Shown: positions 9,116 to 15,253 of the stretch, piece by piece
How the letters are laid out: each line of letters opens with the position of its first letter
How positions within the stretch are numbered: the first letter of the stretch is position 1
Assembly (NCBI GenBank): GCA_003990745.1
Contig: RBNI01002703.1
Coordinates: 1-17,761 of the forward strand
From: Jimgerdemannia flammicorona
Lineage: Eukaryota; Mucoromycota; Endogonomycetes; Endogonales; Endogonaceae
Length of the DNA: 17,761 nt
Direction of reading: 5' to 3'
The notes under the pieces: generated by a model
What the model saw: only the letters and a program-made list of their open reading frames with translations
Databases searched by the model: none
Told to the model about the DNA's origin: nothing
Program-made: the position numbers and the translations under genes

Positions 9116-9216
9116 GTAAGTGAGTTGGTCTAATTCAAAATATTATAGATCCAATTCAAAATATTATTCAAGTTTCTCTAATTTAATTTAATTCATTGGG
9201 AACATTAGGGCTATAG
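9116..9216 (+). other. Probable second hAT intron (GTAAGT donor, TAG acceptor)
   Basis: The frame ends S-W followed by a GTAAGTG donor at 9116. The hATC block resumes in phase after the TAG at 9214-9216. The intervening sequence is AT-rich and holds two copies of a 15-base block aattcaaaatattat (9134-9148 and 9156-9170). The acceptor is less certain than the donor, because residues resembling hAT coding already appear from about 9197. Confidence 0.4.
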
Positions 9217-9382
9217 TGGAGATTACCCAAATCTAGCAAAAATAGCATATGACTATTTAGCTATCTCAGCAATAAGTGCACCTATAGAGAGAGTTTTTTC
9301 AAGAGGTAAAGATCTCATGGTACCTAAAAGAGATGCTTTAGACCCTGAAACCATTTGTAAATATATGTGTTTAAAGATATAG

Positions 9383-9487
9383 CAATAAGCTGGCTAATTC
9401 TGAAATCTAGAAATATAGTCAAAATATAGTTTAATCTCAACTAACTAAATATATCTATATATTATAATATTTCTAATATACATACCA
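9383..9487 (+). other. AT-rich 3' flank of the hAT relic
   Basis: About 105 bases follow the transposase stop, made of AT-rich simple sequence (tatatctatatattataat and similar). I see no gene and no convincing hAT terminal inverted repeat. The repeat-unit family starts right after it. Confidence 0.4.
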
Positions 9488-9503
9488 CCATATTCAAAGC
9501 TCT

Positions 9504-9519
9504 CAGTTCACTTGTTACT
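9504..9519. repeat. Left target-site duplication of the 1.25-kb retroposon
   Basis: CAGTTCACTTGTTACT here matches CAGTTCACTTATTACT at 10773-10788 with one mismatch. The poly-T tail begins directly after it. The duplication length is typical of target-primed reverse transcription. Confidence 0.75.
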
Positions 9520-9581
9520 TTTTTTTTTTTTTTTTTTTTTTATATTTTTTTTTTTTTTTGTTTTTTTTTTTTTTTTTTTTT
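9519..9581 (-). repeat. Poly(A) tail of the retroposon (poly-T on the plus strand)
   Basis: This is a 63-base T run interrupted only by a tata at 9541-9544 and a G at 9560. It lies between the left target-site duplication and the body, immediately downstream of the element's polyadenylation signal on the minus strand. Confidence 0.85.
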
Positions 9582-9605
9582 AATAGACTCATAGTTCTGC
9601 GAATT

Positions 9606-9611
9606 TTTATT
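9606..9611 (-). promoter_or_regulatory. Polyadenylation signal AATAAA of the retroposon
   Basis: AATAAA on the minus strand ends 24 bases before the poly(A) tail, the canonical spacing. It supports an RNA polymerase II transcript as the source. Confidence 0.65.
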
Positions 9612-9946
9612 AGAAGGAAACTTAGACTATATAGGCCAAAACCCTCTCCCACCACCCACCAAACAATATTCCCTCATTAACCTAGACTACTAAATTGTCC
9701 AGCAGTCCCACCACTCTAGCTATATCTGTTGAACACTGGCTACATTGACTCCCATGACATAGACTAGACTTGTCTGCTCACTAGGGCTAAATCATTATTT
9801 ATATGTGAGAGCACACCTATGCATCAGATCTAGCAGTGCCAGGACTGAATAAAGAATAGCCTCCCAAACCCCAAAAGAAAGCCCGAGACAAAGAAAAACC
9901 CCCCAACTAACCAACAGAGAGCAAAGTAGATTCAAAGTGGGTGAGT

Positions 9947-9987
9947 AAAGGACTTATATACAGCACCTTCCTCAAAGGACTTATATA
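9947..9987. repeat. Short direct repeat containing a TATATAAG box
   Basis: AAAGGACTTATATA occurs at 9947-9960 and again at 9974-9987. On the minus strand each copy reads TATATAAGTCCTTT, a TATA-like sequence, so the retroposon may carry a duplicated internal promoter. The promoter role is inference. Confidence 0.5.
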
Positions 9988-10014
9988 TGGGCTAGGGCCT
10001 GAATAGACCCCACT

Positions 10015-10166
10015 CCCACTCCCCAAGCCTGCAGGCCTTGATCATGTTGCCATGTCAGCTCCCGGTTCTAGTTGAGTACTGCCAAATGAGGAAGGTCCCA
10101 CTCCCCAAGTCTGTGGGTCTCGATCGTGTTGCTGTGTCAGCTCCCAGTTCCAGTTGGGTATAGCCA
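10015..10166. repeat. 70-bp direct repeat with 82-bp period inside the retroposon
   Basis: Copy A is 10015-10084 and copy B is 10097-10166. Both start CCCACTCCCCAAG and end near TRTRGCCA. Most differences between them are C/T or A/G transitions. The block is separated by 12 bases (aatgaggaaggt). Confidence 0.75.
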
Positions 10167-10772
10167 GGATGCTGGCCCCTACACCACCTCACCCCCCACC
10201 AGCCAATCGAAAGGCCCTACTGAAATATTGTCCGCCCAAGCCCTGATGATCACCCCCAGCCTGGCACCCCACTAGTTCACCATTATCACCCATCCTTCTA
10301 TCTGTGACAGCCATCTCTCCTCCCATCCCAACAATATCTAAAAAACAGTCACCTATGCCAGAACTATGCTTGCCGGGAAGCTCACCAAAGCCAGAGGGCC
10401 CCACTATAGGTACCAAGGACCTGTAGGTAACCTACACTGAGCACTTAATGCCCAAGGTCAGCCGACTCCCTATATAACCCATGATACACTAAGGCAGTAC
10501 CTTGTTGGCAATGACAAAAGGAAGAAGGCACTACACCAAAACAGATACACTCCAGATGCAGCCAAAGACACCAGAAACCACAAAAAAGTAGAGAAAATAC
10601 TGATCCAATGCTGATAAAGAGACAACTTATCACCATTGCCCTCCTCCCACCATGCCCATGCAGGCACAACAAACCAACCTGAGGTAGAGGGGGTAAGAAT
10701 AGGGGAAAGGGGACTTGGAAGGTTACCTACCAAATCTTGTGACCAGTAAGATAGCAGAGAAAGGAGTGTTGG

Positions 10773-10788
10773 CAGTTCACTTATTACT
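10773..10788. repeat. Right target-site duplication of the retroposon
   Basis: CAGTTCACTTATTACT, one mismatch from the left copy at 9504-9519. Immediately to the right the interrupted repeat unit continues (ggcagatattaattgc), as expected at the far side of an insertion. Confidence 0.75.
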
Positions 10789-10890
10789 GGCAGATATTAA
10801 TTGCATCACAGCACTATATTCAAAGCTCAGTGCTTGATTGTTGGCTGGCATTAATTATACTATTTGAAGCTCTCAGGGCTTGCTTCTGAC
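10789..10890. repeat. Tandem repeat units of the iteron family, first orientation
   Basis: Two further units follow the rest of the unit split by the retroposon (9488-9519 plus 10789-10806). The second starts at 10812 (atattcaaagctc...ttggctggcattaatta) and a third partial one lies at 10857-10890 (atttgaagctctcaggg...). The core reads ATATTTGAAGCTCTCAGGGC followed by TTGCTTATTGGCTGGTATTA. Confidence 0.65.
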
Positions 10891-11004
10891 CAAACCATAC
10901 ATAGTTACCCTATCCCAGTCCACCAAATCTACTGCCAAATCTACTATAGCCAGCATATTCACCACTACTATAGGTCAGTATATCTACCACCACATGGGCT
11001 TGCT
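10891..11004. other. Spacer between repeat arrays
   Basis: About 115 bases of AC/CT-rich sequence separate the two oppositely oriented arrays. I see no coding potential or motif in it. Confidence 0.4.
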
Positions 11005-11245
11005 GAGAGCCATGGTGACACAATTAATAAGTAAGCTCTGAGAGCTTTGAATATGGCACTAAGAGCTTAAGCCAGAAGATGGTACTGAGAGCTATGGTGA
11101 TACAATTAATGAGCAAGCCTTGAGAGTTTCAAATATAGTGCCAAGAGTATAAACAAGCCAGAAGATGGTGCTGAGAGCTTTATAAGCCATAGTGATGTAA
11201 TTAATACCAGCCAATAAGCAAGCCCTGAGAGCTTCAAATATTATA
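11005..11245. repeat. 82-86 bp tandem repeat, about 2.8 units
   Basis: Unit 1 (11005-11086) and unit 2 (11087-11172) both begin GAGAGCYATGGTGAYACAAT, carry a TGAGAGYTTYRAATATRG core and end CCAGAAGATGGTRCT. Unit 3 (11173-11245) is diverged at its start. The core is the reverse complement of the units at 10789-10890, so the two arrays face each other. Confidence 0.75.
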
Positions 11246-11310
11246 AGTTATATTTGAAGCTTGGGGCTTGCTTATGAAGCTCTTGAGGATCGCTTATTGG
11301 CTTAGTATTA
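11194..11310. repeat. Imperfect palindrome (inverted arms around an 8-base loop)
   Basis: The left arm (11194-11242) contains AATAAGCAAGCCCTGAGAGC and continues TTCAAATAT. The right arm starts at 11251 with ATATTTGAAGCTTGGGGCTT and runs on to the gcttattggcttagtattaa stretch ending near 11310. The right arm carries an internal duplication of about 22 bases. Such a structure could fold as a long hairpin and may be the terminus of a foldback or MITE-like element. Confidence 0.65.
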
Positions 11311-11316
11311 AAAACA

Positions 11317-11324
11317 TATAAATA
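11317..11324 (+). promoter_or_regulatory. Possible TATA box (TATAAATA) before the Pro/Val-rich frame
   Basis: TATAAATA lies at the end of the palindrome, 18 bases before the open frame begins. It is one short motif in AT-rich DNA, so this is only a candidate promoter. Confidence 0.25.
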
Positions 11325-11334
11325 AGCTATCTAA

Positions 11335-11955
11335 GCTACCATCTTTAATAAAAATAAAAATAAAATACATATTCAAACTTATCTCAACTACCTCTCAAAT
11401 TATTTTAAAGACATAAATCATGCCATTGACAAGATATATACTTGGGTAGTGACTGATAGAATTGATACTACTCAAGAAGAATATAGAAAGAAGAAGAAAA
11501 TACTTGCTAAAGTGATTGAGCAATTTATTTTAGCTATTGCCCCAATACTCTCTGCTGTCCCAGCCCCCCCAGCCCCAGTCATCACCCCAGTCCCTCCAGC
11601 CCCAGTTGTTACCCTGGCCCCTCTAGCCCCAGTTGTCACCCCAGCCCCAGTTGTCACCCTAGTCTCAGTCATCACCCCAGCCCTAGTCATTACCCTAACC
11701 CTGGTCATCGCCCCAGTCCCCCCAGCCCCAGTCATCATCGCTCCAGCCCTGGTCATTGCCCTAGCCCCCCCAAAGCCAAGAGGTCATCTTCAGATCAGTT
11801 ATTATAATTGTAAAAGATATAGAAAGACTTGTAGTACCCTCCCTAAAGTTTGCCAGAAGTTGAACCCATTGACTCCTGACCTACTTTTGAGAAAAAGACC
11901 TTACAACAATTCTCATCAGTTGGTTGTTGCTGTGGCCAGACATACTGCTATATAG
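11335..11955 (+). CDS. Unrecognised open frame with proline/valine hexapeptide repeats, no ATG
   Basis: The frame is open from just after a TAA at 11332-11334 to the TAG at 11953-11955, 206 codons. The first part (to about 11520) is helical and charged, with Y-T-W-V-V-T-D-R-I-D and E-E-Y-R-K-K-K-K. The middle (about 11550-11770) is a run of short units resembling P-A-P-V-V-T and P-A-P-V-I-T, encoded by 15-21 bp minisatellite units. The tail is basic and holds three cysteines (Y-Y-N-C, K-T-C, K-V-C). The whole frame contains no ATG. The track-type start would be GTG at 11449, which is not normal in fungal nuclear genes. It may be an internal exon or a relic. No function can be assigned. Confidence 0.35.
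   Translation, partial: ATIFNKNKNKIHIQTYLNYLSNYFKDINHAIDKIYTWVVTDRIDTTQEEYRKKKKILAKVIEQFILAIAPILSAVPAPPAPVITPVPPAPVVTLAPLAPVVTPAPVVTLVSVITPALVITLTLVIAPVPPAPVIIAPALVIALAPPKPRGHLQISYYNCKRYRKTCSTLPKVCQKLNPLTPDLLLRKRPYNNSHQLVVAVARHTAI
11560..11770. repeat. Minisatellite of CCAGCCCCAGTYRTCACC-like units
   Basis: About a dozen imperfect 12-21 bp units rich in CCAGCCCC and GTCATC/GTTGTC follow one another, all multiples of three, so the reading frame is kept. They encode the Pro/Val repeat of the overlapping frame. Confidence 0.7.
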
Positions 11956-12245
11956 GTGCTGAGTATTATAAGTGCTAAATATGTTGAGTGAGTGGAATAT
12001 ATTGCAAGTTCTGTATATATATATATAAATAACAAATAAATTATATAAGCCACCAATAATTATGAACCTATTTTTTTTTTTAAAATCAAATTGGACCTCA
12101 ATTCAATTTGAACATTTTGAATCAGACCTCAATTCAATTTAAACTCAATTTGATTCAAATCCAATTCAAATTGAAAAATCCTCAATTCAATTCAATTCAA
12201 ATCACCCTCAATTTAATTCAATTTTAATTGATTCAATTTATTTGG
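11956..12245. repeat. AT-rich stretch with (TA)n and dense CAATTCAA/TTGAATTG repeats
   Basis: After a short (TA)n at about 12016-12029 and a T run at 12071-12080, the stretch 12083-12245 is packed with CAATTCAA, TTGATTCAA and CAATTTGAA motifs in both orientations, many overlapping. I see no gene. Similar aattcaaa blocks occur in the second hAT intron. It may be a subterminal repeat of an unidentified element. Confidence 0.6.
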
Positions 12246-12545
12246 GAGCACTAGTACTATGTGACTACATTCTGACTCAACAAAGGCACTAAGTACTACA
12301 TCCATATCTAGTATAGCCCAGATAGCCCCTCACTAGTATAAATACCCCCTCCCCCAGACCTCAGAATCTCAGACTTGAATAGACTCAAACACACAAGAAC
12401 ACTCCTAAATACTTCCCCACAATATCCCTTTATACAACTACTCCTAGTATAGCAATATCATGAATAGAAAATAAATCTATTTAATAACCCACAAACTACT
12501 CTTAAGTAAATTCACTCTCTATTAGGTCCCACTCCTAACTCCATT
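12246..12545 (+). repeat. Possible LTR-like region
   Basis: This stretch has a compact promoter-like layout: TATAAATA at 12337-12344 and an AATAAA-type signal near 12470, and then a gag-like frame follows. I could not fix TG...CA ends, find a second copy, or recognise a tRNA primer site (after 12525 the sequence reads ggtcccactcctaac), so the assignment is tentative. Confidence 0.3.
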
Positions 12546-12580
12546 ATGAAATTTCCTAATTGGGTATTTTCTGCAGCAAT

Positions 12581-12823
12581 ATGCCAATTCAACTAAGCTG
12601 GTCTTAGTTTTTTGAACTTTCTGAAATACAGAAAATCCTGAACATCCAGAACTAGTCTGAAAAAGAACTTTGGTTGAGACATCAATCCAATCTTGAAATC
12701 AATAAGCATAGAGGATATACTCCATATAAAATTGATCTTGACCTTAAGAAAATAGTCTTTCAGAATATTCAGAACTTCCAGAAACCCCTTCCAGAACTAC
12801 ATAATAGTTACTCTAACAAGTAA
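12581..12823 (+). pseudogene. Short coding-like relic downstream of the LTR-like region
   Basis: From ATG 12581 the frame runs 80 codons to TAA 12821-12823, with in-frame TAGs at 12605 and 12653. The residues are charged and amphipathic (F-E-L-S-E-I-Q-K-I-L; K-E-L-W-L-R-H-Q-S; D-L-D-L-K-K-I-V). This is compatible with the start of an LTR-element gag, but I do not recognise the protein. It stops where LINE copy 2 begins. Confidence 0.25.
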
Positions 12824-15222
12824 TCCTCTTATACAGAGCCTTCCCCCAAATGGTCACCCTCCTCTCCCACCACATCTGTAGCAAGACAGAACTATATACC
12901 AAGAGAAAAATGCCCAGATATCTCACTGCCTCTCCTGTAGGGACAATTGTTCCAATAATGTCCCCTCTCACTAGACCATTCCCCAGTACCATTGTCTCAT
13001 ACTTATGTCAGTTGAGTTTCACTCCAGAGTATACCTCATACTATTCCACTGTCTCTTAAAGTACCTCCACATCTGCTACTGAGCCAAGACCAACTACTAT
13101 ATCATCCACAAAGGCTCTCATCTTCCACACTACACCATACACAGAGAGCCCTGCTATCTTCTGCTATATCCTATCCACTAAAGGTTCTAGTGAAAGAGTA
13201 TAGAGGGTAGGAGACAGTGGGTCTCCCTGAGGAACTCCTCTCTCCAAGGGAAATACCAGACCCCAGTGACCATTACACATCAGTACTGCCCTACTCCCCT
13301 CTAATAGACTCAACATAGAAGCTCAAAATCATGGGGGAACACCAATTCTATCCAGTACCTTGCCTAGCCACACCTGCTGAACACAGTCATAGGTCTTCTC
13401 CTGGTCCAAAAAGACCAGTCTCTCATCCAATCCACAAGCCCTTACTCCTTCAATGATGCCATGAACCTAGGTAATCTTATCTCTAATAAGCCTGCCTCTA
13501 ACAAAGCCCTGCTGCTCTTCACCCAGTACCTATTGGGTAACCTTCTGTAGTCTTGCAACAATCACCTTAGTTACCATCTTCTTGTCCATATCTAGAAGCA
13601 TAATCAGCCTCCAGTTCTTCCAATCCTCCCTTCTTCCCTTGTCTTTAAACAACAAGGCCACCAGCCCTAAGTCCTGCTCGCTAATCCACTTTCCATTTAG
13701 AAGAACATGGTCACAGAGGGCAGCCATCTCCCCTAACACTCCAGGGACCTTTGCCATCTTCTTCCAAAAGTCCCAAGGTAGTCCATCCTCTCCTGGTGCT
13801 GTTCTGAGTTTTAGTTACTGCCAGGACACTATGTATTTCCTCCTCTCAGACTGGTAGTATCAAATCTTCAAGGCCCTTTACCAGCAGTAGTTCTCACTCC
13901 TCCAGTGTGTTACCAAGTTCCTCCTCATCCACACCCTCTTCATTCTCACTCCATAGACCTCTCCACCTCTTCTTTAGTACTCCTAAGATCAGTTATATAC
14001 TATGCACTATTTCTCTCTCAGCATCAAGGATCTCATCCCATTGATATCACACTCTCCTAGCCTGGAGAAGTCTTGACAAGTACCTAGTAGATCTCTCCCC
14101 TTCCTCAAGCCCCTGCCACCTTAGTCTGGTAGTCATTCCTTTCATATAAATCTCTTCCTCATCTCTCAATATCTGTTGCAGCTTCACTACCTCCAGTTTT
14201 GCTCACTCCAGCCTCCAATTTCCCACCTCTTCAGAAGAAATCAAATCAGCCCACTCCATCTATAATTGAAGCAGCCTATTAGAAGCACACCATACTCTCT
14301 TCCTCCACTACCTTCCAGCCTTTCTATCAGCTTCTCTTCAATAAACCCTTGCAGCCTCCTTCAACCTCATTCATCAAATACCTACAGGTAAACTATCATA
14401 TATCCAGCTAGCCATCTTCACCCAGATGTCCTCCACTCATGTATCTCACAACACCTTCTCAGCCAGCAGAGAGGAGTTAAGGTGCCAATGTCTAGGTCTA
14501 TCTCCACTCTCCCCAAACTACTTCTGTCCTAAGAGTCTCTAGTGATCAGACTACAGATACTACTCCACCTCTAGAGATCTTCAAACATCTACACCCTAGC
14601 ATTTGGCAGTTAGAATCCAGTCAATCCTCATACTCAGACCATTCACCCAGTGCATATAAACTCTCTTCTCACCCCACTGTATTCTACTCACATCACCCAA
14701 GGAGCTCAGATTCTCCACCTCCTCCCAGACATCCAGGCCACCACTCTTTCCACCCATACTCCTCCCACTATCTGTCCTATCTAACTGTGGATTCCACACT
14801 ATTTTAAAGTCACCTCCCAGGATATCCACTCCTTTCTCCAAAAGAATACCCTACTCTAAAATATCTCTAATCCACTCAATCTGCTCACCCTTAGCAGCAG
14901 GGCAATAGCAGGAGCCAACTCTCACTAACTCCCACCCAGGTCAATGCCATTCTCCTCAGACCAATCAGTCACCTCAGCTCCTAACTCCACCTAAATCTCC
15001 TTTACCCCTCCTCACCAGAATCACCACCTTGCTAATCTAAGTAGTAGCTCCTCTCTATTCCCTAGTCTACTTCACCTGATCCTCCTCACCCTCACACTAT
15101 ATATCCTGTAGTAAAAAGAGATCAGCTTTCAAACCCTTAAGCCAAGTAAAGATGTTCTTATACTGCTCAGATCCCCTCAACCCATTTACATTTAGAGAGA
15201 AAATATTAGTTGTACTATTCCT
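12824..15222 (-). pseudogene. LINE ORF2 partial: endonuclease and reverse transcriptase (copy 2)
   Basis: The endonuclease N-terminus reads T-N-I-F-S-L-N-V-N-G-L-R-G and D-L-F-L-L-Q-D (15216-15115). The start codon position holds AGG instead of ATG (15222-15220). The endonuclease G-D-F-N box is G-D-F-K (near 14810). Y-M-H-W-V-N-G and R-I-D-W-I-L-T follow (near 14660-14610). The reverse transcriptase has L-D-M-D-K-K (near 13600), motif A F-L-D-Q-E-K-T-Y-D (near 13400), motif B G-V-P-Q-G-D-P-L-S-P (near 13235) and an intact motif C F-V-D-D (13101-13112). Many in-frame stops are present. At least one frameshift separates the endonuclease part from the reverse transcriptase part. Similarity to copy 1 fades at about 12824, equivalent to about 3585 in copy 1. 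Confidence 0.85.
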
Positions 15223-15253
15223 AAGGAATAATGTTAAATATCAGTCTCATCCT

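Larger units (their letters stand above)
8100..9382 (+). pseudogene. hAT-family transposase, degenerate, N-terminus missing
   Basis: This is a DNA transposase of the hAT superfamily. In order it shows K-L-I-L-D-I-K-T-Q-stop-N-L-T-Y-L-M (8191-8244), where the family has T-R-W-N-S-T-Y. A GT-AG intron follows (8272-8359), then A-D-K-D-L and L-L-K-D-I-I-L-V-L-K, then K-L-K-K-Y-Y (about 8652-8669) and L-D-L-R-L-K-L-Q-Y-Y (about 8810-8839). Next come E-E-E-L-D-N-Y-L (about 9042-9065) and the hATC dimerisation domain, which includes D-Y-P-N-L-A-K-I-A, A-P-I-E-R-V-F-S and Y-M-C-L-K (9221-9376), ending at TAG 9380-9382. In-frame stops lie at 8224, 8396, 8426, 8492, 8711 and 8852, and there is a one-base frame change near 9035. 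The BED zinc finger and the N-terminal catalytic region are absent; LINE copy 1 abuts here. Confidence 0.85.
9520..10772 (-). mobile_element. Polyadenylated retroposon (SINE-like element or retrocopy), inserted in minus orientation
   Basis: This 1.25-kb insertion has a poly(A) tail (poly-T at 9519-9581), a polyadenylation signal at 9606-9611 about 24 bases before the tail, and a 16-bp target-site duplication on both sides. These are hallmarks of insertion by LINE machinery. The body has no reverse transcriptase or other known domain. The longest minus-strand frames are 75-87 codons (10189-10416, 10445-10672, 10470-10733) and I recognise none. Inside are a 70-bp direct repeat (10015-10166) and two TATATAAG-containing repeats (9947-9987). 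It could be a non-autonomous LINE derivative, a processed copy of a non-coding transcript, or a chimera. Confidence 0.75.

Noticed and set aside
9519..9581. Poly-T run as an assembly or sequencing artefact
   Set aside because: Its position next to an AATAAA signal and a target-site duplication is just what a poly(A) tail should show. The exact length may still be unreliable.
10189..10733. Small minus-strand open frames in the retroposon as genes
   Set aside because: They overlap in different frames, are short, and show no domain or conserved motif that I recognise.
9583..10772. Retroposon body as a tRNA-derived SINE
   Set aside because: I could not find convincing RNA polymerase III A and B boxes at its 5' end, and the AATAAA signal points to a polymerase II transcript.
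11005..11245. Repeat array as a CRISPR
   Set aside because: Units are long, contiguous and diverged without unique spacers of even size, and the context is eukaryotic transposons.
11472..11756. Minus-strand frame rich in Thr/Gly/Ala opposite the Pro/Val repeat
   Set aside because: Any minisatellite with units divisible by three opens several frames. The plus-strand frame has non-repeat coding-like ends, this one does not.
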